Below are positions 45,331 through 57,651 of a stretch of 64,000 nt of DNA, one piece after another. The stretch covers positions 83,507,687 through 83,571,686 of the forward strand of contig CM066732.1 of assembly GCA_033961575.1 (NCBI GenBank), in the 5' to 3' direction. Numbering within the stretch: the stretch's first letter is position 1; every line of letters begins with the position of its first letter. The translations under genes and the position numbers were made by a program. The stretch comes from Aselliscus stoliczkanus. Lineage: Eukaryota > Chordata > Mammalia > Chiroptera > Hipposideridae. The notes below the pieces were generated by a model. That model searched no databases. It was not told the DNA's origin and worked only from the letters and a program-made list of their open reading frames with translations.

Positions 45331-45755
45331 CCTTGTTTTCTTTGAGTCCCCTTTACTGGCTTTATTATATTCTTATGGTACTGGTATCTTTCTTATGTTT
45401 AATTGGTGTATGTCTCTTTTTATTCCAAATAGCAAGTTTTCCTTCATTGGCTTGAATATAAGGTTTTACAAGATATTTATGTTTATACTTCACATTTGCA
45501 CATCTCATTCTTCAAATACATTTTACCCCTGCTCTAGTCTACTTAAAATATCAATAGAAGAGGCACTGGCAGAAAGGAAATGGAAACAATTTCACATCTT
45601 GTAAATGCATTACTATAGACAATAAATTTCTTAATCCTTAATTAGTGAAAAGATTCATAATCGTTTTATCTGTTTGGCTGATACGGAGCATTATTTTACA
45701 ATGTCCTTGACTAGGGCACACAGCAAAGCCAAGATATAAAATTCCAGTTGCTAAA
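45331..45755. other. Unassigned stretch
   Basis: No gene or repeat recognised. Confidence 0.4.
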
Positions 45756-45759
45756 GTGA

Positions 45760-46195
45760 TGGGCACATAGAGTTAAATAGCACGGACCAAGATGTAGAAG
45801 ACCCGGTTCTAGACCATGAACATTCCTGAATAATGTTAACTAAGTCTCTTGCTCTCTTTCCCTCTGCTAGAGCCTCTTCATCTCTGTCTTGATTCTCAGC
45901 TCTCTCTATTTCTTAGAAATATGGGGGTAGGGGTGGGAAAGGCACAGCCATGTTTTTGCACGCAGTACACCTTGGCAGAATCTAGGCGGCAAAATAATAC
46001 TGTAATCCATCACTCCTACTGTGCTACAACAGGGCACTGGATTCGGAAATAGGAGGCCTGGGGTTTTATTGCACGTTTCCTATTATTTGACTTCTTGGCA
46101 AATGAGCTTTCTCGTTTGTAAAATGTGGGAGGTGAATTGGATGATAGTTAAGATTCTTTCTAGTTCAAAGTGTTCTGTATGGTTCCTAAACTTCA
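45760..46195 (+). repeat. Two weak MIR-like fragments
   Basis: At 45,760-45,900 the order is 'aaatagcacggaccaagatg', 'agacccggttctagacc', 'aactaagtctcttgctctct'. At 46,030-46,195 it is 'gggcactggattcggaaata', 'gcaaatgagctttctcgttt' and 'gtaaaatgtgggaggtgaat'. Both follow MIR sense order with heavy divergence. Confidence 0.45.
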
Positions 46196-46835
46196 GACTC
46201 AATTAAGTCATTCACTAGGAGGTTTATTTATGTACTCCAATCGTTAGGCTCCTATTAAGTGCTTTAGTCTCCTCCTTGGAACTCTAAATGACCCTGAACA
46301 TTCCACACAACACACACATGCCAGCCCACAAAAGCAAGTCCTGGACACCAGCCTAGGTTTGAAGTTAATACACGGGCAAAAAAAGTTTCTGTTTGCCTAG
46401 TTCCCCACTGATTTTGTTTTAATTGCATTTCACTAAAGTTCAAACTCTTGGTATTGGAGTCCCCACCTTGAGCTGACCTTTAACCCACGTAGAGTTGGTG
46501 TTCCTTAGAGTTCTCTGTGGTCCTGTCCTCAATGTGTTCCTCAGATGAACTAGGTCATGCCTTCGGCTCTAATCATACATAGCCTGCTACACGGCAGGGA
46601 ACTCCCAGCCATAGTTGTAGATTTAAACAACTCAATCTCTGCTAGTACAAACAAATTAGACCCCGTCTCTCACCGACCTATGTAAGTTTGGAAAGGTGTA
46701 TCCGATACTTATCTATTAAAGATTTTGTCCTGAAGAAGCATTTTCTCTGAGTCATAGCTCTGCCATTTGTAAAAACTGCTAACCTACTTCATCAAAACTA
46801 CTGTGAAAATCAAATGAAATCATTTCTATGAAATT
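46196..46835. other. Unassigned stretch, possible MIR trace
   Basis: A short MIR-like piece (cataatgccatttgt-type text at about 46,750-46,830) is possible. Nothing else is recognised. Confidence 0.35.
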
Positions 46836-46839
46836 GCTT

Positions 46840-47000
46840 TGTGAAAATTTTTTTGCCAATCTGGTAGACTCCTACTTAGTCTTCAAGACCAAGCTCAAAG
46901 GTTATCTCCTATGTGAAGCTTTCCTCTCTCTTCTATGCAGAGGAAGCCATGTTCTCCGCCATGCTTGCTCTGTGCTTTGTTTAACTCCTTTAGTCATAAT
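46840..47000 (+). repeat. L2-like fragment
   Basis: 'ctcctacttagtcttcaaga', 'ccaagctcaaaggttatctc' and 'ctatgtgaagctttcctctc' match the L2 segment that in other copies reads 'ctcagctcaaatgtcacctc'. The frame starting at 46,828 is a read-through of this. Confidence 0.6.
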
Positions 47001-47034
47001 TCAAGCAGAAGCGGCAGGAGTCTCACAGGTAAGA

Positions 47035-47265
47035 GGCTTTGAACACTTTCTATGTGATTGCATTGCATATGCTTCATGTCATCCTGAAACAACAATATGA
47101 AGAAATTGGTAGCACTGTTTAAGTTCATTGTTTTAGTGGGAGATGAGCCAAATAACTTGCTGAGGCTCTTCCAATTAGAAAGGGTCTGGATCCAGACTGG
47201 AACCGAAGCCTTCGTCCTCTCATTCCACCTGGTGACCTTCCAAAGCATACTCACGAAGGAATTAG
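47035..47265 (-). repeat. MIR SINE
   Basis: Reverse MIR order: 'gaacactttctatgtgattg', 'catgtcatcctgaaacaaca', 'agccaaataacttgctgagg' and 'ccagactggaaccgaagcct'. Confidence 0.6.
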
Positions 47266-49037
47266 TGAAACCCACTTAGACAGTTGGGACTCAGAGCTAT
47301 GACTCTGCCCTCATCCCAAGCTTCATTCTATTCTCACTATCATGCTTTTGCAGTGCTAGATTTTCTTTTAATATTCTACTTTTCGCGAGTCCACTTTTTA
47401 GAGTTCTTGCTTTCCTGTGATGTAAAATTGTAAATAACATTCATATTAAGACTCTCGGTTTTCCTTTCTGGAATTCCTCCAAGTTTATACCATGGTCAGA
47501 ATTTTTTTTTTCTTTTTCCTTTTATTTCCAAGGAGGTTTGCCTTCCCCACAAAACCCCTTCCTTCATATCTGTACATCTTGATTGGACCACTATCGGTCT
47601 AATTTAGTTCAGCACTGTGTGTGGGTATCTCTCTAATCTCCAGCATGGTGGGAGGAGTTACAGAGCCCCCTGGGTGTTTGGCACAGAGAAAGCAGCTTCC
47701 AGGTTAATATTATCCTCAAAAAGTCCTCTGCACAAAAGTCCTACATGTTCTGATACTTCCCGTGAAGCACTGTGGTATTATGAAATAAAAGTTATTGTAC
47801 CTTTTACCCACAAAGAGACTCATGAGAAATTTGACTATTAAATCATTTTATAACCACAGGGTGAAGGCTTTAGCTGCATATTAATACTTTTATTCCCATA
47901 ATTTTTGACCATTTAGATTGTGCTTCCATTTAACAATCAGCTTACAATGTTCAAGGCATCTATGAGCCTCCTTAAGTGTTGCCCTGCTCCCAAGGACTGG
48001 CTGATCAGGAAAGAATGTATCCATTATTGTTTCTGAGACTAATCCACAGCAAACCTTGATCAAGTATATAAATGCAACCCAATTATTTATATGAAATATA
48101 TTGAGGGAAAAGGGTGAAAAGCTGGATTAATAAACTCATAGAGACTTGATGAAATCTATTACTTGCAACATATATATTGCAATCTTCTTAATTCTGTATA
48201 TCTTTTAGAATTTTTAGTGATCCTAGGTATTCACAATGATAATGCCATAATTTTCAGTTATCAAAGAAAAAGGCATTTCTGATCCCCACGATCTTAAGAA
48301 AAGAAGAATCATGTATTTGAGAAAGATTTTCAACAATAAGACTTGAAATAGAAAGAGATGTCTGTTTCATTATAGAATTAAATTAGTCAGAACATTCCAT
48401 TCTTCAAGCATTTCAGTTAATCAAGGTTTTACTATACTTTTAGATAGAAAGTCTAATCAAGACTATCTGAGAAGTCAGTGTATTGGAGTGTCACTTACCA
48501 AAGATTTCAAATGTGCTTTTCAGAGTTTTTAGACCATGACTTTAAGAAAAACTTCTTTGGTCAAAAGACGATTTGCCTGCAGAATGTCACATAGTATCTC
48601 AAACAATTGTTACTGAAATCTCATTTTCTTGTCTGACAGAGATGGCCTTATTTCTATGATTCTGTGTATTTAGATAAATATAAAGGTACAATGAAATGCA
48701 GAAATGTGTTGATATATTCAAAGCATGGCTTGAAAAATGAAGAGACCTTCCTGGAATCAAGATAGCCTTGTTTACTGGATCCAATTGCTCTTTAGATACT
48801 TGAGCAATTTAGGCAGAGATGCAGTTTTTGGATCCTTTTGTTTTAAATTGTATCATCTATTACCTAAATGCATTTTAACCTAGCAAGCCATGGCAGAGCC
48901 CAGGATTTATATCATCATCCCTCCCGGAATCAGAAAAAATGATGATTCTGATCATGGTGGTTGAAAAGGTATTAACGTTCTCACACATGTCTGTCCTTTC
49001 CACACCCCTCACATCCCCAAATATAATATGAATATTT
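47266..49037. other. Unassigned non-coding stretch
   Basis: No gene or assignable repeat recognised. Confidence 0.4.
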
Positions 49038-49050
49038 TATAGTGATGTTT

Positions 49051-49494
49051 TTTGTTTGTTTGTTTGTTTGTTTTGTTTTGTTTTTTAAAGATTTTATTGG
49101 GGAATTGGGGGAGGGGAACAGAGTTGGGGAATTGGGGAAGGGGAACAGACAAGTTGCTGTCTTTTTGTTCTTTAGTCTAGTTGCGGAGGACGTTGCTTCA
49201 CTGGCCCATGTTGGTATCATCATTGCGCTCTTCCGGATGAGGCAGATCAGTCTCCGGCCTCTGGATGGTCGCTCATCATGGCTATTGGCAGCTCGCGCTG
49301 GCTGCTGGCCACTCACTGTAGCCCAAGGCAGCCCACTGCAAGGGCTGCAGCCCACACCGTCACCAGGCCAGCTCCAGGTGGAGCTGTTGTTAGCTGTAAA
49401 GGGCAGTGCCACTGGCCATCATATGTGGGATCTGAATCGGGGCCGCTGGCATCCCCAAACCAGCTCTTAACCAATGCGCCACTGGGCTGGCCAA
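49051..49494 (-). mobile_element. Long-form tRNA SINE, full length
   Basis: In reverse orientation it begins with a (TTTG)n-like poly-A complement, then AAAGATTTTATTGGGGAATT, the body and the head complement GCGCCACTGGGCTGGCC. The target duplication TATAGTGATGTTT lies at 49,038-49,050 and 49,495-49,507. The 142-143-codon frames on both strands here are translations of the SINE and not genes. Confidence 0.95.
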
Positions 49495-49507
49495 TATAGT
49501 GATGTTT

Positions 49508-51110
49508 AGTAACGAGCACCCAATCTAACCTTAAAATGACTCCTCTTTTAATTAGCACATTAGTCACTCAGTAAAAATTGAGTTGGATGAATTATTCAAA
49601 TAGAATTCAGAAGAGAATCAGGAGAAAAATCTAAGAGACAGTGGAAAGAAGGAATAAGTCTGTCTAGTTGTTTTTCCACTCACAGGAGGTTAAAGAGGGA
49701 TCCTGCAAAGCTAAGAAGCCAAAGTTATAAGGGCGGTTTGTTAGTAGAAAAATCCTTAGAATGAGTCTAAAGCTGCCAGTGTCAGAGGATAACCTTGAAG
49801 CACGGATAAACACCAAGCAAAGGAGGAGAAAACACACTGATAAAGTAATACTTCTTTATCTTTAGCTTTCATAGCTTACATTAAACCCCAAAGAATACTG
49901 TTATGTACATTGTGGGACGAGCTCTCACTAGGCAGCCACCTAGTGCCTAAAATACTTTTGAACTACAAAGTAACACTCATGTTGAAGTTTTGTTGCCTCA
50001 GGTTAATTCTGTAATTTAGTGCAGAGAAACGGTCCCATTAGCAGTTGGGACCAGCAGGAGGAAGCTAACTGGAGTGAAGAGGTGAGAAAGAGAAAGAGAG
50101 AGTCGGAACTTTATTCTTCAACACAAAAAAAATTGCTCAAGGGAAGAAGAGGAAGCAGGAAAAAGCAGGAGGAAGTAGAATTCAGTAAGTCAGTGGCAGT
50201 GATAATTGGAAACAAAAATGTCTTTTAAAATACTGCGAGGCCAAAAAGAAGCAAGAAAAAAAAAAATCCCCTCAAGGATTTAGATTTTCTTGTGAAATTG
50301 TTCAGGAGCATGGACAATAAACAAAGCATGAATCCTGCAAGATAGATTCCTATTGCATAGATTTGGGTGAAGACAAGAAATAATATGGTTGAAAGGAGAG
50401 TACCCATGAAAGTCAGCCTGGCTCTCCAGGTAATTTATCTGCAAAAGGCATTTGCTTGAACTATTTGTTTTTGGTTGCTATTCTCTTTCCATTTCATGTT
50501 ACTTTAGTCAGAAAAACACTTGAAGGCAGGAAGCCTGCTGGGTTGTACTTGTTTCATGCTGAGTGAGCCATTTCCCTGGGCTCAGTAGGAACGAGGTTGA
50601 TTTTAGCCTGATGTGCACCTTACGGAGAGATCTTGATTTCAAGAGACCGGAAGTTCTTTAGTGGCCATTTTTTGGGGAGCAGGGGATTATTTTATAACAT
50701 CCTTGGCTGGCTACAAAATATTTGGAATAAACTGCGGTCCAGAAACCATTATGTAGTGGCCGAAATACACATCAGACTCCTAGAACTGACCTAGATTCAT
50801 TTCCACCCTCAGAATTAACAAATCACCCATTTGTTTACAAGCACACCTAAACTGTCAGACCCAAATTTAATTTATAGGCTTAATCCAGAAATAACAATCA
50901 TTTGACTTAAGCATATCTGCTTCCAATTGATTATTTTTTGTAATCGTTGGACCCAAGAATAGCTTTGAATCAAAGAAACCTGTCCCCACCTACAAGACAT
51001 CATTGGAGGGGTGGTAAAATGCTCCACAGACCAGGGGTCTCCCTCCCACTGGGCCATCACAGGAGGTGATTCTATTTCCAGCTACAGCCTATGAGGGACA
51101 TATGGAGACT
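49508..51110. other. Unassigned non-coding stretch
   Basis: No gene or repeat recognised. A purine-rich segment lies at 50,040-50,180. Confidence 0.4.
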
Positions 51111-51112
51111 AG

Positions 51113-51260
51113 TTCACTTTAGCAGGAGTTATATTGCCTTTTAACTTGTTTATTTGATCCATGCTAATGTGTGCCAATGTGTTTGTCGCTACACTTTTTA
51201 CCCATCAAAATGTGAAGCAGCCCTGAGAGAATGGGAAACAAGATTGGGTATTTGTCATTC
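51113..51260 (+). repeat. Local direct repeat, copy 1
   Basis: Shares with copy 2 the ordered blocks TTCA(C/T)TTTAGC, TTA(A/G)CTTGTTTATTTGAT, GCTAATG and AAGCAGCCCTGAG. Similarity is about 65-70% by eye. I do not recognise the family. Confidence 0.65.
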
Positions 51261-51930
51261 TGGGTGTACCTTGCACATAGTTAAACAATAAAGTGTCTAA
51301 CATTAAAATAAAAGGTAAAAGTTTTTCTCACATCCTCCAGAGGTAACCACAATTAATATTTCTGTCAACTACTATTTCTACTTCTATTTCTTGACCAACT
51401 TCAGACAGTCATGGCCTCCTAGAAATATAAAGATTTGGGCATTATAACCCTACTTCTTGCCTCTGATTTTTGTTAACTGTATTTTTATTATTATTTCATT
51501 ATCAAGTTATATTTAATTTATATTCTGACCTATAAACATTTTTCATGTTTCTTTGTCCACAGTCTAAGTCTAATAGCTTAAAAAGAATTAAAGCAGTATT
51601 GTCAGTGTTATTTTATAAATATTATTTCCTCTAGATCTGTGCAGTATGAATGAACTGATAGAGAAGAAAAGATAATTCGGTAATTAAATCTCTGCTCAAA
51701 TGAGAATGATTCATGTGTAAGGGTCCAGTGGATTCTCTTCTAATTTCCTTGCTGTGTTCTTTATTGTATCCAGATCATTTTCTGCTGCCATTGTTTCTTT
51801 TGTATCACATCACCCTTTTTCTTGTATCACTCCATTGCTGCTTTAGAGTGTTGCCGTAAGAAGCCGTATAATTTAAGAGTCCATGAATGTCCAAAAATGT
51901 CTTTATTTTGCCTTCACTTTGGTTGTGGAG
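51261..51930. other. Unassigned stretch between the direct repeats
   Basis: A short old-L1-like segment (ggtaaaagtttttctcacat, cctccagaggtaaccacaat) lies at about 51,312-51,360, and 'gtctttattttgccttcact' near 51,899 recalls reverse L1 ORF1. The rest is unassigned. Confidence 0.4.
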
Positions 51931-52062
51931 TTCATTTTAGCTAGAATTCTATTACCTTTTAGCTTGTTTATTTGATTCTTGCTAATGCATTCATTGTTCT
52001 TCATGTTACCTAGCAGGTTTTAAGCAGCCCTGAGGAAACGGGACATAGGATTGTGTAAATAT
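51931..52062 (+). repeat. Local direct repeat, copy 2
   Basis: Diverged copy of 51,113-51,260, in the same orientation, 818 bp downstream (start to start). The shared core CTTGTTTATTTGAT and the block AAGCAGCCCTGAG are exact. Confidence 0.65.
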
Positions 52063-52358
52063 TTGGGGGTGGGGGAAAGGGGAGAGTAATTTGAATGTGG
52101 TTAAAAATCAAAGGGTATAAAATAGACACCAATAGTGTAAATATAGGGCCAGAGGGTAAATAGGTTTTTGAGGACATAGTCTCTGACACAACTCTGCTAT
52201 TGTAGTGTAAAAGCAGCCATTGATGATACATAAATAAATGAGCAAGTGTTCCAATGAAACTAACTGATCCATGTCCACCGAAATGTGAATTTCATAGTTT
52301 TCACATGTTATGAAAGTGATTTTTAAAAAAAATCGTTTAAGTGTTAAAATCATTCTCG
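52063..52358. other. Unassigned stretch
   Basis: No gene or repeat recognised. Confidence 0.35.
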
Positions 52359-52473
52359 GGCCGGCCGAGTGGCACGGTGGTTAAGCGCTGGCTTGGGAAG
52401 CCAGCGGCCCCGGTTCGGGTCCCACATATGAGGGCCAGTGACACTGCCCTCAAAACAAAACAAAACAAAAAAA
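52359..52473 (+). mobile_element. Short-form tRNA SINE, well preserved
   Basis: It begins GGGCCGGCCGAGTGGCACGG, has the B-box GGTTCGGGTCCC and ends CACTGCCCTC plus (AAAAC)n. Flanks share CATTCTC (left 'aaatcattctc', right 'aaaccattctc'). This is the copy closest to what I take as the family consensus, so it is probably among the youngest. Confidence 0.93.
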
Positions 52474-55250
52474 ACCATTCTCAACTTACAGACCATACAA
52501 AAAGAGACAGCAGGCTGAACCTTGAAAATAAAAACTAAAAGTTTCCTTTCACTTCCCATTTTAATTAAAAAAAGATTTTGAAACCTAAATAAGTTTCAAT
52601 TTATTTTTTTCGTTATACTTTGTAGACTTTGTCCTACTGTTTGTTAGCATCCCAGACCTCTAGTGAGGAATTCTCATTCCTTCATAGGAAACCTACCCCT
52701 TACTCTCAAAAGATATAGCTTTTCTTCTGGATCTTTGAATTCCAAAATTTCACCAGGACCTTTAAACATCTGGATCTTTAAATTGTCTTCTGTTTGATAC
52801 TTGGTGATTTTGTTCAATCACAGAGCTGTTGCTGTTCTTCAGCTCAGGGAAATTATTTTGTATTTATGTGATTTTATTGCTTTTTCCTCTCTTTAATTCC
52901 TAGTAAAATAATGTGTTTTCTGTATCTATCATTCATGAATCTTTATTTTTTGGACACATTCTTATTTACAATTTATTCTGGGAAATTTCATCAATTTTAT
53001 CTACTTAGCAACTTCTTATTGCTTTTCCCATTTAATCATTTTGTCTATTCATTGGATTAAAAAAAAACTGTCCTCATATTTTAATTTAGAAGAATTATTG
53101 CTTACTTACAGTGAATGGTTGTTACTTATTTTGTGCTTTCAGTTTTTGGAGTTTTTCGGGGTGCCAGGATGACCCACTCGTATGTCAACTGTCTTCCTCA
53201 AAGTTTTCTGCTTCTGCTTCATCAATCTGATTCCTCCAGACCCTCTTTCTTTCATAAGTGCCTCACTTTGGTTCCTTTATATTCCTTCTTTTTATTCCTC
53301 CCCTTACTTCCCGCCTTCCCAGAACTACTATGGTTTCTTTCTATTTGCAAATATGGTTTGTGTCATTTTCTTCTGGAAGAGAAAGGAAATAGATATAAGT
53401 CCTCAGTGTGTTAAGTGGGTAGATAAAGATAAGGGTGGCATGAAAGTCAATGAGAGTATGGGAAAAAAGAAAAAAAAAACATTGTTTAAATTCCGTGGTA
53501 CTGCATTTGCGATAAAATGGGAGGAACTGAGTATACTGTAGGAAGGAGGGAACTAAATCAAGCTTGACCCCTGGACAATTTGGGGAAGAGGGCAGAAATG
53601 ACAATGCCATTCCTAAACAGAAGCTATAAAATTTCAACTAATGCTGTACAGCTAATAGATCCAAATGCTCAGGTGGAACTTTACAAGTTAAAGTGGGACC
53701 ACTGATTTGTTATTAAAATGTTGAACACCTGTATACCAACTGGTGAATTCAGTCATGTAGAAGAAGCCAGGGTAGGTTTAATTGACTTCCTGGAGACCTA
53801 ACCAGTTGACCATGGCTAGAAACAAGATAATAAGTATGACATTTTCTACTAAAGTCTCCTCTTCTATATGGTGAAGTAATTAGTGTCTATTTAAATGTGC
53901 TACCAAATCTCCCCCTGTGATTCCTCAATTAGTAGATAAGTCCACCTATTTTAATTCTTTCTTGCTTTTAAAAGCATTTTAAGTTTTATTGTTTTAGTGA
54001 ATGTCATAGGTACCTCACAATACAACCACATTTTGCTGTCAAAATATTTGTAATAATGGCTCAGTGTAGATATGTTTTTATCTTGTTTTCCAAATTCCTT
54101 CATGTCATTAATAACCACCCTCATAGTGCAGTTTCCTGGCCATTCTGTATCACCTTTATGTTCTTCCTTTTGAGTGGTCTACAATTTGCATAAATGAGGC
54201 CCAGAAGGGTACTCTGTCTGAGTTTAATGATGTTCATGAACTGAGTGGAACTTCAGAGGAAAAGAAAAAGAACATTAAACATCCTACCCACCCTAATACA
54301 TGGAATTATTCCCAAACAGAGTGTAGTCTTGGATGTTCATTTTGTGTGCAAATAAAATCTAATCTTTCCCTCTCTTTCTCTTGCTTTAAAATGCAGTACA
54401 GCTGTAGCAAGTCTTTTCTTCTGAGTTCTGTATTGCTGAATTGAATAGCGACTTGCGAACTGATCTGAAGCCAGGGAAGAAAAACTGAGAAATTAATTCC
54501 TTATCCCCAACTCTTTATAACATATGCGTGACCCTTAATTACGTTCACAGGGTCCTATTCAGAAAGTGTAATAGAGGCCTAAGAGACAAAGGAACCACCA
54601 GACAAATCAGACAAAAAAAAAGAGATAACCTTACAAAGCTTTTGTTTGTGAAATAATACTGTGCTGAGTTATGAGTTTTACAAAGAAAAAAAACACATGA
54701 GAATAATAGGACTTTGTAAATCAATTTGGGCTTCAGAGTTTCCATTTGGGGTTCACTTATATAAATAAAAGCAAGGCTATTAAACTTATTTCAACTGTTT
54801 AATCAGATGCTGAATTTAAATAGTACTATACATATAACAGAAAACACTACATTATCTCCTCATACAAATTTTGTCTCTCAAGATGAAGTCATACCTAAAC
54901 CTAAACAAATTGTTATTGATTTTTAGTGCCAATATGTTAATTTACATGTGTGCAACACTTAAAAAAATTTGTGTATATTTTAAACTATTTTCAGTGGAAC
55001 ATATTAGGAAATATACACCAATCTATTGGACTAAAATTCATTCTATGCACAACATTTCATATGTACATGTATTAACAATTTTAATGCATGTATAGAAAAA
55101 AAAGGCAAGGGCAGTGATTCACTGCTCATTAAGATCTTTGATATAATCTCATATTTTTCTTGTTAACATAACTAAAGAAGCTTGTCTATTATTACTTGCT
55201 CATAGTACGTTGGCTAATATCTGATTGACATGTAACTGATTATGTCACTG
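52474..55250. other. Unassigned AT-rich stretch
   Basis: No gene recognised. Frames up to 119 codons at 53.1-53.6 kb have T-rich, phenylalanine-rich or lysine-rich translations and no supporting motif. Confidence 0.4.
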
Positions 55251-55254
55251 ACAT

Positions 55255-55345
55255 GTCACTTTATTTTTCTTTACCTCAGTTTTCTTATCTACAAAATGAA
55301 GATGCTGAGATAGATTATCTCTAAGTTCACACTTGGTGCTTAGAA
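55255..55345 (+). repeat. MIR core fragment
   Basis: 'tttacctcagttttcttatc', 'tacaaaatgaagatgctgag' and 'agattatctctaagttcac' match the MIR core in sense orientation. Confidence 0.7.
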
Positions 55346-55794
55346 TTTTTAGTGGTGCAATTTAGATGCCTGACTCTCAAACCACCAGTTGGCATAATTC
55401 ACAACAAATTTCCCTTGTCTCATTTGAGACTGGAACGATTGGGAAAATCAAAATATTATCTTCAAATTAGAAAGTAAGAGGACCCATTCTAGTCTCTTAC
55501 TTCCCGCTACGACTGGTTTTATGTATAGTCCAAAATGTAAATGCTTAAATGTTATATATATTGCAACATATTCCTTCCGCAATTCAGAACTCAATACACT
55601 TGCCTTCAATACATTTGACTCTCCAGGTATATTCCCCACCTGCTTGCGAAATCCTAGTGTCACATTAAAGGAATTAAAGCCCATTATTCTATAATTAGAA
55701 ATAAGGTTTAAAAGCAATTACTCTAGAGGGCATCCATTAATTTAAATTTAAGGTGGAATCTAAAGTTTATAAAAGTGTTTCTGAGGACAGGTTT
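55346..55794. other. Unassigned stretch
   Basis: No gene or repeat recognised. Confidence 0.35.
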
Positions 55795-56065
55795 ATTTCT
55801 TACAATGTTATTGAGGTATAGTTGATATAAAATACAATTTGCTTATTTAAAGCCAATAATTTGATGAGTTTGACATACATATATACTTCTAAAACCATCA
55901 ACACAATCAACAGTGAACATTTCTATGGCCCCCAAAAGTTTCCTTGTGGCCCTTTAAAATCCAAGACTCTCAGCTGCCCAACTATCCCCAGGACACCACT
56001 ATTCTGCTTTCTATCACTCTAGATGAGCTTGCATTATATACAATTTAATATAAATGGAATTATAC
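55795..56065 (-). mobile_element. L1M 3' region, left part (split by a SINE)
   Basis: 'gttattgaggtatagttgat', 'tttgatgagtttgacataca', 'aaaaccatcaacacaatcaa', 'ggccccc aaaagtttcc' and 'aatataaatggaattatac' are reverse L1M 3' landmarks. The element resumes at 56,568 with 'gtatgtactcctttttaact', so the SINE sits in it. Confidence 0.8.
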
Positions 56066-56567
56066 TGGGGGAGGGGACAATGTTGGGGAATTGGGGAAGG
56101 GAACCAGCCAAGTTGTTGTTTTTTAATCTTAGTTGCGGAGGGCGCCAGTCACCATCTGTCTGCCTGTCTGCAGCTCGTGGTATCTAAGCCAGTAGTGCTG
56201 TATTACAATCTTAGTTGAGGGTGGGCATAGCCACCATCCCATATGGGAGTCCAACCAGCAGCTTTGCTGTTAAGAGCGCACGCTCTAGCCACTGAGCCAT
56301 CCGATCGACAGCTCAGCTCAAGTTGCTGAGTTCAGTCTTAGTTGTGGGCAGGCGTAGCCCACCATGGAACAGGCAGTCTTGTTAGGAGCACATGATCTCA
56401 CCAGATGAGCCATCCTGCCACCTATTGGCAGCTCAGTGGCAGTTCAGCGGCAGTTCAGCTCAGCACAGCATTACTGGTCCATGTGGGAATCGAACCCACA
56501 GCCCTGTTGCTCAGCACTCGTGCTCTTGAGCTAACTCTTAACCAACTGAGCCACTCGGCCAGGCCCC
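56066..56567 (-). mobile_element. Composite SINE with three tRNA-like modules
   Basis: Read on the minus strand, three tRNA-like units occur in series. Unit 1 (56,567 to about 56,450) has A box TGGCTCAGTTGGTTAAG and B box GGGTTCGATTCCC. Unit 2 (about 56,416-56,330) has TGGCTCATCTGGTGAG. Unit 3 (about 56,305-56,220) has TGGCTCAGTGGCTAGAG and the weak B box GGTTGGACTCCC. 'caactaagatt'-like linkers follow units. The tail carries GTTCCC / TTCCCCAATTCCCC, the same tail motif as the long-form SINE. No clear target duplication is seen. Confidence 0.8.
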
Positions 56568-56950
56568 TGTATGTACTCCTTTTTAACTAGCTTCTTTCAG
56601 TTAGCATATTATTTGAAGATGCATTCTATGTTTTTGTGTGTATTGATAGTTTATTCCTTATTATGGCTGAGATCCCATTGCATGGATATAGCACAATTTG
56701 TTTATCCATTTCCCAGTTGATGGAGATGTAAGTTGTTTCCAGTTTGGAACTCCTACACATAAAGCTGCTACAAATATTCATGCACAAGTCTATACAAAAT
56801 AATATACTTTCTTTTCTCTTGGATAAATATCTAACAGTGAAGTGGCTGGATCATACAGTAAGTGTACATTTAATATTTTAAGAAATTGCCAAACTGTTTT
56901 CAAATGGTTGTACTATCTTATATTCCCAGGAGCAGTGAGTGAGCTCCAGT
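56568..56950 (-). mobile_element. L1M 3' region, right part
   Basis: Continues the L1 broken at 56,065: 'actagcttctttcagttagc', 'gatagtttattccttattat', 'aaagctgctacaaatattca' and 'gaaattgccaaactgttttc', in reverse ORF2 end order. Confidence 0.85.
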
Positions 56951-56954
56951 TGCT

Positions 56955-57250
56955 CTATATCAGGCATTAGCAAGCTATGTCCCATTGTTGAAATCTGACC
57001 CACCTTCTGTTTCTGTATGGCCTGTGAGCTACAATTGGTTTTTATATTATCAAGTGGTCAGAAAAAATTAAAAGAACACTAAAATTTTGTAAAATGTAAG
57101 AATTATGTGAAATTTGGATTTTAGTGTCCATAAATAGTTTTATTAAAATATAGTCCTGCACATTCATTTATGTCTTATCTGTGGCTGCCTTTGTGCTATG
57201 TGGTTGAGTAGTTGTGACCAAGTCTACATAGCCTGTGTGGTCAGTTGCTA
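56955..57250. repeat. hAT-Charlie-like element
   Basis: Its start 'caggcattagcaagctatg' and its end text 'tgtgctatgtggttgagtag', 'ttgtgaccaagtctacatag', 'cctgtgtggtcagttgc' recall Charlie-type elements with terminal 'gtcagcaaact'. The central 'aatagttttattaaaatat' also fits. It separates two L1 segments that may belong to one element. Confidence 0.55.
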
Positions 57251-57651
57251 ATTTTTTTTTTAAAATAATTTATACATCTGTGATCATGAAGAATATTGGT
57301 ATCTAGATTAGTTTTATTGTACTGATTGTCTTGTTTTGGTATCAAGGTAGTTCTTAGCTTCACAGAATGATGTGGAAAGTGCTCCCTCTTGTACTTTTGA
57401 AAAGAGTTTTGAAAAGAGCATCACCACTTCTTTAAATGTTTCATAGGATTCACCAGTGAAGCCATCTGGGTTTGGACTTTTCCTTGCTGAAAGATACTTA
57501 ACTAGAAATTCAGTTTCTCTATAATAGATACACAATTATTCAGATTATCTATTTCTTCTTGAGTTAGGTTTGATAGTTTATCTTAAAATTTTCCATTTCA
57601 TCTAAGTTGTCACATTTATTAGTAATGTTGTTCAAAATATTCCTTTATCAT

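Noticed and set aside
48981..49470. Overlapping 142-143-codon frames on both strands
   Set aside because: They translate a SINE with clear target duplications; similar text occurs at 14, 20, 22 and 59 kb.
53115..53637. Frames of 98-119 codons on both strands near 53.3 kb
   Set aside because: Phe/Leu-rich and Lys-rich translations of T-rich and A-rich DNA; no support.
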